Shown: positions 43,377-52,294 of the stretch, one piece after another | Layout of the letters: each line of letters opens with the position of its first letter | How positions within the stretch are numbered: position 1 is the stretch's first letter | Assembly (NCBI GenBank): GCA_965657645.1 | Contig: CBFHOS010000002.1 | Location: forward strand, 62,001-126,000 | Reading direction: 5' to 3' | Origin: CBFHOS01 sp965657645 | GTDB lineage: Bacteria > Pseudomonadota > Alphaproteobacteria > Puniceispirillales > Puniceispirillaceae | DNA length: 64,000 bases | Position numbers and translations under genes: made by a program | Notes under the pieces: generated by a model | Seen by the model: only the letters and a program-made list of their open reading frames with translations | What the model was told of the DNA's origin: nothing | Database searches by the model: none

Positions 43377-44588
43377 ATGCCGACTAATGATGTTTTTATT
43401 TGCGATGCAACCCGCACCCCGATTGGCCGTTTTGGCGGTGCTCTATCCTCTGTGCGGGCCGATGATCTAGCCGCGCATCCCATTCGCGCATTGCTCGCGC
43501 GCAACCCATCACTGGATCCATCGGCGGTTGATGAGGTGTTCATGGGCGCGGCCAATCAGGCCGGCGAGGATAATCGCAACATTGCCCGCATGGCTCTATT
43601 ATTGGCGGGTGTCCCGCAAGAAGTTCCCGGGATAACCGTCAATCGGTTATGCGCATCGGGGATGGAGGCAATCGCTGCTGGGGCGCGGATGATCAAGGCT
43701 GGCGAGGCCAAGATGACCATCGTTGGTGGCAGTGAGAGCATGAGCCGTGCGCCGATGGTGATGCCAAAAGCAGACGCCGCCTTTTCGCGCAGGGCGGAGA
43801 TTTATGATACGACCATCGGCTGGCGTTTTGTGAATAAGGCGATGCATAAATTATACGGCACGGATTCAATGCCGGAAACCGCAGAGAATGTTGCCGAGCG
43901 CTATAATATTAGCCGCGCCGATCAAGATGCCTTTGCCCAGCGGTCACAGCAAAAGGCAGGTGCGGCGCAGGAATCTGGACGCCTTGCCACAGAGATCACG
44001 CCGGTGATGATCCCCCAACGCAAAAAAGACCCCATCGAAATCGCGCTGGACGAACATATGCGTCCTAGCACTACGATGGAACAATTGGCCAAACTACCAA
44101 CCCCATTTCGCGAGGGCGGTAGTGTCACCGCGGGCAATGCCTCTGGTGTGAATGACGGGGCGGCGGCGATGATTATTGCCGACGAGGCTAGTGTCCGCGC
44201 TCACGGCCTGACACCACGGGCCCGCATTGTTATGGCCGCGGCGGCGGGTGTTGAACCGGCGATCATGGGTATGGGCCCTGTTCCGGCAACCAACAAAGCG
44301 CTGGCGCTTGCCGGGCTTGGCATTGCTGATATGGATGTGATTGAATTGAACGAGGCGTTCGCGGCGCAAGGGCTAGCATCAATGCGCGAATGGGGGCTGG
44401 CGGATGATGACCCGCGGGTGAACCAAAATGGTGGGGCGATTGCGCTTGGCCATCCACTCGGCATGTCTGGTGCGCGTTTGGTGATGACTGCAACCGAACA
44501 ATTGAGCCAGAGCGGTGGACGCTATGGTTTATGCACGATGTGTGTTGGCGTTGGTCAAGGCAGCGCGATGATTATTGAGCGGGTATAA
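43377..44588 (+). CDS. pcaF: 3-oxoadipyl-CoA/acetyl-CoA thiolase (PcaF-like)
   Basis: 403-aa thiolase. Nucleophile Cys in VNRLCASGMEAI (about residue 90), catalytic His in GGAIALGHPLGMSGARL and second Cys in LCTMCVGVGQG. The internal DTTIGWRFVNKAM...YGTDSMPETAENVA is characteristic of 3-oxoadipyl-CoA thiolase PcaF, the last enzyme of the beta-ketoadipate and phenylacetate routes. No other aromatic-ring genes precede it here. GTAGGAACAG lies upstream of the ATG. Confidence 0.88.
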   Translation: MPTNDVFICDATRTPIGRFGGALSSVRADDLAAHPIRALLARNPSLDPSAVDEVFMGAANQAGEDNRNIARMALLLAGVPQEVPGITVNRLCASGMEAIAAGARMIKAGEAKMTIVGGSESMSRAPMVMPKADAAFSRRAEIYDTTIGWRFVNKAMHKLYGTDSMPETAENVAERYNISRADQDAFAQRSQQKAGAAQESGRLATEITPVMIPQRKKDPIEIALDEHMRPSTTMEQLAKLPTPFREGGSVTAGNASGVNDGAAAMIIADEASVRAHGLTPRARIVMAAAAGVEPAIMGMGPVPATNKALALAGLGIADMDVIELNEAFAAQGLASMREWGLADDDPRVNQNGGAIALGHPLGMSGARLVMTATEQLSQSGGRYGLCTMCVGVGQGSAMIIERV

Positions 44589-44598
44589 TCAGATCCGG

Positions 44599-45705
44599 CT
44601 ATGACAGCGCGGCGGCAATCCGGTCTATCTCAGATTTTTGCCAGTCCAGCTGGTTTTGGGCTGGCTGTTGCTCGATGAATTTTGGCAAGAACGGATCAAC
44701 CAATTCGCTGGTAATACCGGCCATTTCTTCGATGACGCGGTGCGCACAAAACGGCACATAGGCTTCTGAATACCCACCTTCATGCGCCGCCACAACGCGG
44801 CCTGAACAAATCTGTGCCGCGCTATTCACCACCATATCGGTCATTTGGGCAAAGGTGGCCGAGGTCGCACTCATCCGTGCCAGAGGATCAACATGATTGG
44901 CATCAAGACCACAGGCAATGATGATCAAGTCAGGCGAGAATGTCTGGATCGCCGGTAGCACTATGCTCTCTAGCGCATAGATATAGGCATCATGCCCCGA
45001 CCCGGCGGGTAGCGGTATGTTCATATTGGCCCCCTGCCCAGCGCCTTTGCCGCGCTCCTCGATGCCGGTATAGCCAGCCGGGAACATATTAGCCTGATGG
45101 ATCGAGCAGGTATAAATATCCGGATCATCATAAAAGATGGATTGTGTGCCATTGCCGTGATGAACATCCCAATCCAGAACGAAAACGCGCTTTACCAAAT
45201 TTGCGGCGCGGGCGGCCTCTATCGCGATACCGATATTTGATAATAGGCAAAACCCCATCGATTTATCCCGCAGGCAATGATGCCCCGGTGGGCGTGTTAG
45301 CGCATAGGCATTGTCCAAATCGCCTTTCATCACCGCCCGTACCGCCTCGATCGCAAGGCCAGCAGATTGCAACGCAATCTCGAAAGACCCCCGACCAAAG
45401 GGCGCGTTTATGCCAAGAATGCCGCCGTCGGCATCGCTGAGTGTTTTGAACTTTTCGAGATAATCGGCAGTGTGAATGCGGGCGATATCGGCGTCGCTGG
45501 CCAATTCACTATCGCGTAATTCCAGTTGCTTCATCACGCCAGAGCGATGTAGCAAATTCACCAAGCGGCGTTTGGTTTCGGGGCTCTCAGCATGCCCACC
45601 CGCCGCCATTGGTTGCACCCAGCCACCAATCGGCGCGGTCAATGCAGCCTCGCCAGTGGTATGCCAGAAACAGCTTTCAGACATAAAAAATCCAGTTCGG
45701 CGCAT
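44599..45705 (-). CDS. Histone-deacetylase-family amidohydrolase
   Basis: 368-aa zinc amidohydrolase of the HDAC/acetylpolyamine amidohydrolase family. Catalytic His pair in ALTRPPGHHCLRDKSMGF, zinc ligands in VLDWDVHHGNGTQSIFYDD (Asp, His) and in IIACGLDANHVDPLARM (Asp); Tyr position is in AAHEGGYSEAYVPF. ATG 45705 is favoured because GAGGAGG sits six bases upstream; a second ATG seven codons later begins MSESCFWHTTG. Substrate: an acetylated amine or an acyl amide. Convergent with pcaF. Confidence 0.92.
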   Translation of the reverse strand: MRRTGFFMSESCFWHTTGEAALTAPIGGWVQPMAAGGHAESPETKRRLVNLLHRSGVMKQLELRDSELASDADIARIHTADYLEKFKTLSDADGGILGINAPFGRGSFEIALQSAGLAIEAVRAVMKGDLDNAYALTRPPGHHCLRDKSMGFCLLSNIGIAIEAARAANLVKRVFVLDWDVHHGNGTQSIFYDDPDIYTCSIHQANMFPAGYTGIEERGKGAGQGANMNIPLPAGSGHDAYIYALESIVLPAIQTFSPDLIIIACGLDANHVDPLARMSATSATFAQMTDMVVNSAAQICSGRVVAAHEGGYSEAYVPFCAHRVIEEMAGITSELVDPFLPKFIEQQPAQNQLDWQKSEIDRIAAALS

Positions 45706-45757
45706 AATAGCCTCCTCACAAGCTGGGCCAATTGGGTGTTAAGTCACATTAAGCATG

Positions 45758-47224
45758 TCACGTTATACAGGCCCAGTCATCACCCCAGGCATCCTGCCAG
45801 TATTTTGTATTTGTGATATTCGATTTAGCCTTACCGCCCTGCCACAAATCATGCGCCGGATTTGCATATTGGGCAAAATAGGCGGTCAAACGCGCGGATA
45901 ATGCGCTACAGATATCCCCCGCCGCCGGATCATTGGCAATGTTTACGCGCTCGTCGGGATCGGCATTAAGGTCATATAGCTCAATCGCTAGATCAGGGCA
46001 GGCGCTATGGGAAAAGCGTTCGACATAAAGATGTGTCGCGGTCCGGATCGCGCGGCTTTCTTCCTGTTCGATAAAGACGGCGTCACGGTGCGGGTTGGCC
46101 GGATCGGCAAAATCAATGATCTGGCTATCGGCCAAGGGATTGGATAGCGGTTCAAGACCGGCCATAACCAGCAAGCTATTCGCAAGATCGGTTTGGCTCA
46201 CCAATTGTGATGAATGCGCGGCGGCAATGCCCGGTCCGGCGATGATCAGTGGGATGTTATAGCTAGGCCGGTGCATCGATGATGGCCATGCCGCCAAACC
46301 ATGCCCCCACACCCCATGATGACCAAGCGAAAATCCGTGATCCGCAGTGTAAATTACGATCGTGTTATCAAGCTGGCCGCTGGCGTCTAGCTGTCTCAAT
46401 ATCCGCGCCACCGCCTCGTCAATTAGCGATATCTGGGAAAAATAATTCTTCAGACTGTCAGTGTCGTTGGGTAGTAAAATAGGTCCGGCAAAACGCTCAT
46501 GCGGGGCGGCGCCGGCCTCGACAACACGCAAAGTATAGCGATCCACAATCGCCTTGCTCACCCCCTCACGCGGGACCGAATGTAACGGGCAATCGTCATA
46601 ATCGGCGGCAAATTTATTGGCCGCACGTCCCTTGATCGCTGGCCAGTGACCATAGGGGCCATTGAACGGCACAAAGCAAAAGAACGGATCCTCACTATCG
46701 GCTTGCCCGGCAATATATTCGACTGTTTTATCGGCAAAATAATCAACAGAATGACCTGCGTGATCATATGATTTATCATTATCAATCATATGGTTACCGT
46801 AAAAGCTAACGGTGTGGCCGTGGGGGAATGTGACCCAATGGTCAAATCCGTCTGGTGGTGTTTGGGTGTGGCCTAGATGGTATTTTCCAATCAGCGCGGT
46901 GTTATAGCCAGCCGCCGAAAACCGCGTCGGTAGATTTTCAAACTCACCAATCGCATTCCAGTTTTTCGGCCACGTATCCGCCAGCCCATCATCGAGCCAT
47001 GTGTGAACGCCGTGCCCCGATGGCATCATGCCGGTTAGCACCGATGCACGGCAGGGCGAACACATTGCATTTACACAATAAGCATTATCATAGATCGTAC
47101 CATTGGCCGCTAGCCGGTCGATCGTGGGTGTTTTGACTTCGTCATTACCATAACAGCCCAGATAATCCGCCGATTGATTGTCGGACATGATTAGCAAAAT
47201 ATTGGGCCGTTTAGGGCTGGTCAT
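45758..47224 (-). CDS. Sulfatase, formylglycine-dependent type
   Basis: 488-aa alkaline-phosphatase-superfamily sulfatase. The metal-binding start is PNILLIMSDNQSADYLGCYG and the formylglycine site MCSPCRASVLTG matches CxPxR (Cys-type, which needs a formylglycine maturase). GKYHLGHTQTPPDGFDHW and YTADHGFSLGHHGVWGHG are other typical metal/sulfate contacts. No signal peptide is evident, so it is probably cytoplasmic. Substrate could be a sulfated sugar or choline sulfate. It lies 52 bases upstream of the HDAC-like start. Confidence 0.88.
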   Translation of the reverse strand: MTSPKRPNILLIMSDNQSADYLGCYGNDEVKTPTIDRLAANGTIYDNAYCVNAMCSPCRASVLTGMMPSGHGVHTWLDDGLADTWPKNWNAIGEFENLPTRFSAAGYNTALIGKYHLGHTQTPPDGFDHWVTFPHGHTVSFYGNHMIDNDKSYDHAGHSVDYFADKTVEYIAGQADSEDPFFCFVPFNGPYGHWPAIKGRAANKFAADYDDCPLHSVPREGVSKAIVDRYTLRVVEAGAAPHERFAGPILLPNDTDSLKNYFSQISLIDEAVARILRQLDASGQLDNTIVIYTADHGFSLGHHGVWGHGLAAWPSSMHRPSYNIPLIIAGPGIAAAHSSQLVSQTDLANSLLVMAGLEPLSNPLADSQIIDFADPANPHRDAVFIEQEESRAIRTATHLYVERFSHSACPDLAIELYDLNADPDERVNIANDPAAGDICSALSARLTAYFAQYANPAHDLWQGGKAKSNITNTKYWQDAWGDDWACIT

Positions 47225-47262
47225 CCGCGATCCTAACTTAGCTATTACAACCGATCGCCGCC

Positions 47263-48756
47263 CTAGCTTTTCAAAAAGTCCTGAACGCGGTCGATCAATG
47301 GATCCTTATTATATAAATCATAATAAGCAGACGCCATCAATGCAGGCGGGCCAAAGAAGAACCGTTCATAGAGCGCCTGACGATTGCCAAAGCCGCTAAC
47401 GCAGACATCATGAGCAAGACGGAACAGGGCCACGCGGTCCCGTGCATCGCTGTTCACCAGCTGGAAATATTTGTTTACATCATCCGCAAGATCATTCTCA
47501 AAATCGGCCTCAGCCGGTGTTGCCATCAAGCTGGATGATCCCAAAAGCTGGAGGATCTCAACCATCCGCGGATACATCTTTGGAAACAGATTGCGACAGG
47601 TATCAATCGGGCCACGAAGTGGCATGTAAAAGCCGTATTGATCTTCATGCGCCTGTGCTTCTGCCGAGAATAGCAGCGCCCGCACTGTCTCGGTCATCAT
47701 CATAACTTCGGAAATCAGACCTTTGACATGCATATCTTTGTTTTTGCCAGATGAGCTAGCAATCGCGGACATCAATCCGACCATGAATTCAGCCTTGGCG
47801 AGCTTGCCGCATGCCACTTGATGCATCATGTGCACAACCGCATTGGTGGTGGCAAAGGCCTGATTACACAAGGCCGGTTCGCGGTACAGGAATAGGCGTT
47901 CCCACGGCACCAGAACATTATCAAAAATCACCACCGCATCCATTTCCTCAAAGCGGCTGGATAGCGGCGCGTCGAAATGGCTTTTGCCAAAATCATAAGT
48001 GTCACGTGCAATCAGCTTTAGGCCCGGCGTGGCAATTGGAATAGCAAAGGCAAAGGCGAATGGAATATTGTCCTCAGACCCACGCAAAAGCGTTGAGGGG
48101 AACACCTCAATCTCATCAGAAAGAGGGCCAAGAGTCGCCAATAGCCGCGCCCCTTTTACGATAATTCCGGCATCGGTTTCTTTGACCACATGAAGGGCGA
48201 CCTCATCGTCAAATTTACCCTGCACGGCCATATCGTAATTCTTTTGCGGATTGACCAGCGTATGCGTCAGGACCTTGTCATTCTTGCGCACATCATCGTA
48301 AAAATTCTTCATATTGGCGGCAAAATCAGCGTTGCCCATGCCGCGCTCAACACCTTCATCAAGCCATGAACGCGCATTGTTAAAGCTCATGATTGAGGCG
48401 TTTTTGTAATCGGGAGTCCGGCCAAACATGCCGTGCGACCATGTCGCCCATTCATAATAGGCGGCGCCGCGCTTTTTGATGTCCTCAACCGATTTAGGTG
48501 GCATGAAGGCCATCGCGACACGGTCGCCATCCTCGTCAACATAAGTAAGCTTGTCGATCAATTCTGGCTTGTGCTGATTATCAAGGAAAGTCGCCAGCGT
48601 TTCAGCGCCGCGCTTGGTCGCCTCATGGGCGGTTACATCCTTAATCCGTTCACCACCAGACCATACTTCACGGTCATCGCGAAGGCCTGCTAGATACTCA
48701 CTGCCGCGGCGAATACCAGTGCCACTGCTAACGGGTGTGTGACGAAGATCATCCAT
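47263..48756 (-). CDS. hpaB: 4-hydroxyphenylacetate 3-monooxygenase oxygenase component HpaB
   Basis: 497-aa FADH2-using hydroxylase of the HpaB/HpaH family. The N-terminal RRGSEYLAGLRDDREVWSGGERIKDV, central ARLLATLGPLSDEIEVFP and SRFEEMDAVVIFDNVLVPWERLFLY, and C-terminal QLLGSSSLMATPAEADFEN are family motifs. It hydroxylates a phenol to a catechol and requires a flavin reductase (HpaC), which is not in the window. Overlaps the upstream MarR gene by 8 bases. AAGGAGAGAG precedes the ATG. Confidence 0.93.
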   Translation of the reverse strand: MDDLRHTPVSSGTGIRRGSEYLAGLRDDREVWSGGERIKDVTAHEATKRGAETLATFLDNQHKPELIDKLTYVDEDGDRVAMAFMPPKSVEDIKKRGAAYYEWATWSHGMFGRTPDYKNASIMSFNNARSWLDEGVERGMGNADFAANMKNFYDDVRKNDKVLTHTLVNPQKNYDMAVQGKFDDEVALHVVKETDAGIIVKGARLLATLGPLSDEIEVFPSTLLRGSEDNIPFAFAFAIPIATPGLKLIARDTYDFGKSHFDAPLSSRFEEMDAVVIFDNVLVPWERLFLYREPALCNQAFATTNAVVHMMHQVACGKLAKAEFMVGLMSAIASSSGKNKDMHVKGLISEVMMMTETVRALLFSAEAQAHEDQYGFYMPLRGPIDTCRNLFPKMYPRMVEILQLLGSSSLMATPAEADFENDLADDVNKYFQLVNSDARDRVALFRLAHDVCVSGFGNRQALYERFFFGPPALMASAYYDLYNKDPLIDRVQDFLKS

Positions 48757-49213
48757 GGTCTCTCTCCTTGGTCATTGAGACTGTCGCCACCTTGTCCAGC
48801 AAATGCAACAGTTGCGCCCATTCATCCTGATCGAGTCGGGCGCTAATTTCATTGTGAATTTTATGTAATTCCGGGGCGATGGCGGCGCCTAGCGACCGGC
48901 CAGATGCGGTTATTTTGGCATAGACAATGCGGCGATCCTCAACTGAGCGAACGCGGGCAATATAACCATGCTTTTCAAGCCGTTCGAGAACCCCAACAAG
49001 GCTGTTTGGCTGGATCAGGGTCTGGCGGCTAATGTCAATGGATGACAGGCTTTGCTGTTGCCAAAGAACCCGCAGAACGCGCCATTGCTGTTCGGTCAAT
49101 CCGTGATCGTTGAACAGCGCGCGATAGGCAGGCATCACCTCGTCAAGAACGCTATTCAGCATCATTGGCAGAGATTGGTGAAAAACAACTTCATTCATAT
49201 CCGTATCATTCAT
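48749..49213 (-). CDS. MarR-family regulator (HpaR-like)
   Basis: 154-aa dimeric winged-helix repressor. DNA-binding core: LTEQQWRVLRVLWQQQSLSSIDISRQTLIQPNSLVGVLERLEKHGYIARVRSVEDRRIVYAKIT, typical of HpaR/HpcR regulators of homoprotocatechuate degradation. It overlaps hpaB, forming a two-gene operon, and two palindromes at its own start suggest autoregulation. Start at 49213; ATG at 49198 also possible, since the first palindrome overlaps the first ATG. Confidence 0.88.
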   Translation of the reverse strand: MNDTDMNEVVFHQSLPMMLNSVLDEVMPAYRALFNDHGLTEQQWRVLRVLWQQQSLSSIDISRQTLIQPNSLVGVLERLEKHGYIARVRSVEDRRIVYAKITASGRSLGAAIAPELHKIHNEISARLDQDEWAQLLHLLDKVATVSMTKERDHG

Positions 49214-49246
49214 ATATGAACGATTACATGGAAATGATCATATTTC
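49209..49246. promoter_or_regulatory. Paired palindromes at the marR-hpaB promoter
   Basis: TTCATATATGAA (49209-49220) is a perfect 12-base palindrome covering the first possible marR start codon. GAAAT-GATCAT-ATTTC (49231-49246) is a second inverted repeat, its centre about 24 bases away. These fit operator sites of a MarR dimer acting on its own hpa operon and possibly the divergent MBL gene. Assigned from symmetry and position only. Confidence 0.5.
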
Positions 49247-49363
49247 AAATAGATTCTATCACATTAGAGATTTTGCCAATTTGTGGTACATTGCGCTAAG
49301 GATCAGTGTGCGCGCGCAGTATTAGTGTGTCTTGCTAATTTAGTGAATGAGGGCAAGGTAGCC

Positions 49364-50389
49364 ATGGCTAAGGATATTATTCCGTTGGAGGTGGCACCAC
49401 CGGCCCCGGCAAAGGCGACGATGATTGCCGACGATCTGCTGTGGTTTCGCTTTACCACTCCGCATGAATCAAACTATGTGAACTTATATGCGCTCGACAC
49501 TAATGATGGCTGGTTGCTGATTGATTGCGGGGTGCGCAGTGATGCAACGGCGACAAATTGGAAATATATGTTGCATGGACCGCTGGCGGGGAAAAAGGTG
49601 GCAGGTATTCTGGTCTCGCACCACCATCCCGATCACCTTGGCTATGCGGGCGCACTTGCGGCGCTCACAAACGCGCCGGTCTATATGGCGTCTGAAGAAT
49701 TAAAGGCGGGGCGCTGGTCGGCTGATCTATCGAATCAAGATTTCGATATTATGGCGCATGAGGCGTTTGCTGATTTTGGCTATAAAGAGGGGCAGGCCAA
49801 AAAGACAATCAAAGCGGCCAACGACTATCGCCTCATGGTGTGGAATTTACCCGATATCACGATAGTCGATGAATTCCATGTATTTGCGTCGAAAAATGGT
49901 AAATGGGTGGTGCGGATCGATGCCGGTCACTCGCCGGGTCATGTCAGTCTTATTGATCTGGACCGCAAGATTTATCTAAGCCTAGATTGCCTGATGCCGG
50001 TGACGTCGCCGCGGGTTGCTGTGTCGATTGCTGATATTAATGATGATCCGCTGCGCCCGTATTTTTCCTATCTTGCGGGGCTAAGCTATCTCACCAATGA
50101 TTGGTTGGTTGTGCCCTCGCATGATTGGCCGTTTTATGGGGGCGGTGCGCGGGCCACACAATTGCAGGGCATCCACCACAAATTGCTTGATGATCTGATC
50201 GAGGCGGCGGGGGAATTGTCCCTATCAACGGCGGATGCGACCCAGCGCTTGGCCACCCCGCAATTGAGCGATATAGGGCTGTTCTATGCCAGCTGCGAAA
50301 TGCGGGCGCATCTCAATTATCTATGCACAATTGGCAAGATGAATATGGAAACCGAAAACGGCATTAGCCAATTCTCGGTTTCCCAATAG
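49364..50389 (+). CDS. MBL-fold metallohydrolase
   Basis: 341-aa metallo-beta-lactamase-fold hydrolase. Metal motifs: VSHHHPDHLGYAG (HxHxDH), IDAGHSPGHVSL (second His), SLDCLMP (bridging Asp) and VPSHDWPF (last His). About 90 residues follow, forming a helical C-terminal domain rather than a rhodanese, as in glyoxalase II-like or lactonase-like proteins. ATG 49364 has AAGG upstream; a longer reading from 49283 has no site. Divergent from marR-hpaB. Substrate unknown. Confidence 0.86.
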   Translation: MAKDIIPLEVAPPAPAKATMIADDLLWFRFTTPHESNYVNLYALDTNDGWLLIDCGVRSDATATNWKYMLHGPLAGKKVAGILVSHHHPDHLGYAGALAALTNAPVYMASEELKAGRWSADLSNQDFDIMAHEAFADFGYKEGQAKKTIKAANDYRLMVWNLPDITIVDEFHVFASKNGKWVVRIDAGHSPGHVSLIDLDRKIYLSLDCLMPVTSPRVAVSIADINDDPLRPYFSYLAGLSYLTNDWLVVPSHDWPFYGGGARATQLQGIHHKLLDDLIEAAGELSLSTADATQRLATPQLSDIGLFYASCEMRAHLNYLCTIGKMNMETENGISQFSVSQ

Positions 50390-50390
50390 T

Positions 50391-50426
50391 TGTCCCAGTA
50401 TTCGCCCCAGTATTCGTCCCAGTATT
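50391..50426. repeat. 12-bp tandem array after the MBL gene
   Basis: Unit GTCCCAGTATTC, with variants, at 50392, 50404 and 50416. Starts immediately after the stop codon of the MBL hydrolase and ends before the convergent gene at 50439. Same architecture as the arrays at 25430 and 39816. Confidence 0.88.
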
Positions 50427-50438
50427 GGATCCGCTAAT

Positions 50439-50756
50439 TTAGGCGACGATTTCAGAGGCAATGGCCTCGGCTTCGTAATTGAATACATAGACGCCTGCAT
50501 AGCCATCTTCTTTGTAGATGAATGACTGTTTCAGATCTTCAAATACGGCAAGGGCTTTGACTTCGAATTCTTTCAAGTCTTCGCCATTTTCGAATTTGGT
50601 CTGGATTGACAGGCTGCCACATTTTCCAATTGAAATGTTTAGCGACCGCATATTATTGAGCGCAATCAGTTTACCGAACGCATCAGCACAGAAAGAAGCT
50701 GCTACTTTTGCTTCTGAAACGCCGGTGAATTTGAAGTTATAAATTTTCGCATACAT
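50439..50756 (-). CDS. Hypothetical protein, 105 aa, partner of the GAF gene
   Basis: Not recognised. 105 residues, mixed alpha/beta, possibly a ferredoxin-like or ABM-type fold (alternating strands VYVFNYEAEAIA and SLSIQTKFENGEDL). No signal peptide, no membrane segment. Three cysteines are scattered rather than paired. Begins 2 bases after the GAF protein stop, so the two are co-translated. A role as a small partner or output protein of the GAF sensor is conjecture. Confidence 0.65.
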   Translation of the reverse strand: MYAKIYNFKFTGVSEAKVAASFCADAFGKLIALNNMRSLNISIGKCGSLSIQTKFENGEDLKEFEVKALAVFEDLKQSFIYKEDGYAGVYVFNYEAEAIASEIVA

Positions 50757-50758
50757 GG

Positions 50759-51583
50759 CTATTCAATCTCCGCAAACATTTCGTCAAGTAGCGCGTCGGC
50801 TTGGCCACCTTCCATTTTGATTCGACGAACTGGCTTTTGCTGCAATTTCATATCGAACTGCATTGCGCGACCAGCTTGGGTGAGTGTGACGTTGCCGCTC
50901 GCGTCAACTTCCGCCAACCCTTCTTCGACAATCCCATCGGCATCTTCGGTTGGGATACGCATCTCCGAACAGAGCGACATATAGGTCCGAAAATCATGAA
51001 GATCGAGCGCTGGACAAGCCCGCTGGAAATGCATTAACGCTTCAAGCATACGCTGCGACGTTAACTCTTTCTGCTGGATCTGTAGATCGAGAAGATGGGC
51101 AATGCTGCGGGTAATTTTCTTGACCTGCGTTATTTGCGTTTCGCTGATTTCCATCGGCGATGGGTTCAGCATGCAAAGCGTGCCAAGCGCGAAATTATCG
51201 CTGTTGATCACCGGAAAACCAGCATAAGCCGGTCCGACTTCCATATCAGCAAGGTTTGGATGTGAGTGCCATTTTGGATCCTTTTTCATGTCTGTCATGA
51301 TCAAGGGCTCCGTATCGAGCAACACATAAGAGCAAACATTCCATTCTGAACGCTCCGATTTTGTGCCGGCGACAAAGTCATCGGATCCGGCCTCGGCGAT
51401 TGAACATTTCATCTCGCCGTCATAAAGGCTGAAACTGGCGGTGCCGAAACCAGTGATATCCTTAGCTAGGTCACAATAGATTTGAAATAAGTCAGGATTG
51501 GGGGCGTCAATCAGTCCGGTTTTCACAACCGTCTGGGCCCGCAATTCCTCATTGGCTGGACGTGGTGCTAATCCCATATTCAT
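50759..51583 (-). CDS. GAF-domain protein
   Basis: 274-aa cytoplasmic protein with a single GAF domain (about residues 28-172): the segment LFQIYCDLAKDITGFGTASFSLYDGE starts it and YAGFPVINSDNFALGTLCML ends the core, with a Cys in WNVCSYVLL that could take part in ligand or chromophore contact. A helical linker (ITRSIAHLLDLQIQQKELTSQR) leads to a C-terminal region without a recognisable catalytic domain. GGAGGA upstream of the ATG. Probably a small-molecule or light/redox sensing module working with the downstream 105-aa protein. Confidence 0.8.
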   Translation of the reverse strand: MNMGLAPRPANEELRAQTVVKTGLIDAPNPDLFQIYCDLAKDITGFGTASFSLYDGEMKCSIAEAGSDDFVAGTKSERSEWNVCSYVLLDTEPLIMTDMKKDPKWHSHPNLADMEVGPAYAGFPVINSDNFALGTLCMLNPSPMEISETQITQVKKITRSIAHLLDLQIQQKELTSQRMLEALMHFQRACPALDLHDFRTYMSLCSEMRIPTEDADGIVEEGLAEVDASGNVTLTQAGRAMQFDMKLQQKPVRRIKMEGGQADALLDEMFAEIE

Positions 51584-51767
51584 ATTATTCCTCCAATTCC
51601 GCTCGAAAGGCCAAGGCGTAACCGCCGGCGCGAGCGCGTTTAGATGACAATAGATTATGGTGAGCTATAATTTTTTGGAATACAAGTATTACATAACATT
51701 ATGCTAATATTTTGTATTCGGATTGAGCCTGCCGTTTAATTATGACCGCTAATTATGGCGATCTGGG

Positions 51768-52046
51768 CTACTCGCGTTTGCATTTGAACTCGCTCTGACA
51801 GCGAATGTGCTCGCTATCCACTGTTACCACCGCATCTTTGCCGCCGCTCTGGCGTTTATAGACACACTGGGTTGACCCTTCGGTGCGGATAGCTTTGCGC
51901 AGGCGACAGGTTTCATAGAGAACTTTTTTCTCTTTGTCGGGGTCTTGGGATACATATGTCCTGCCGGCGGCGTTTGCGTGCAGGGGGGTGAGGCTCATAA
52001 AACCTACCAGCATAATTAATGTTAAGGATGTGCTGGCTCGTTTCAT
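51768..52046 (-). CDS. Small exported cysteine-containing protein
   Basis: 92-aa protein with a signal peptide (MKRASTSLTLIMLVGFMSL to ANAAG). The mature part of about 65 residues is basic and holds four cysteines (ETCRLRKAI, STQCVYKR, HIRCQSEFKCKRE), plausibly two disulfides. GGAGAG lies upstream of the ATG. Last gene of a four-gene minus-strand run. Family not recognised. Confidence 0.7.
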   Translation of the reverse strand: MKRASTSLTLIMLVGFMSLTPLHANAAGRTYVSQDPDKEKKVLYETCRLRKAIRTEGSTQCVYKRQSGGKDAVVTVDSEHIRCQSEFKCKRE

Positions 52047-52058
52047 GGTCTCTCTCCG

Positions 52059-52250
52059 TTACTCGTCGTCTTCTGATCCTGGCAGAAATGCCTTGCCTTG
52101 AATGGCGCGGGCGCCGAATTCTTCGATCAGCCGTGGGTTGTTTGACACGAATTCCTGAAGAACTTCTTCAACGGCTTTCTCTGCTGCTTCTAGCGATTCC
52201 ATTTCCAATTCGGCCATGCCATCGATAATCCAGTGAACTTTGACTTGCAT
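52059..52250 (-). CDS. Small hypothetical protein, 63 aa
   Basis: 63-aa acidic protein: a beta-strand start (QVKVHWIIDGMAELEMES), a long amphipathic helix (LEAAEKAVEEVLQEFVSNN) and a C-terminal segment GARAIQGKAFLPGSEDDE. No cysteine. Start supported by GGAGAG at good spacing. Lies 12 bases upstream of the 92-aa gene. No family recognised. Confidence 0.65.
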   Translation of the reverse strand: MQVKVHWIIDGMAELEMESLEAAEKAVEEVLQEFVSNNPRLIEEFGARAIQGKAFLPGSEDDE

Positions 52251-52271
52251 TTTTCTCTCCCTTAGGGCGTT

Positions 52272-52290
52272 CCACCGGCATTTCCGGTGG
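52272..52290 (-). other. Perfect hairpin in the cassette spacer
   Basis: CCACCGG and CCGGTGG around a five-base loop, a perfect 7-bp GC-rich stem, five bases after the Sel1-like stop on the minus strand. No T tract follows, so mRNA end-protection or a processing site is more likely than termination. Confidence 0.55.
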
Positions 52291-52294
52291 TCAA

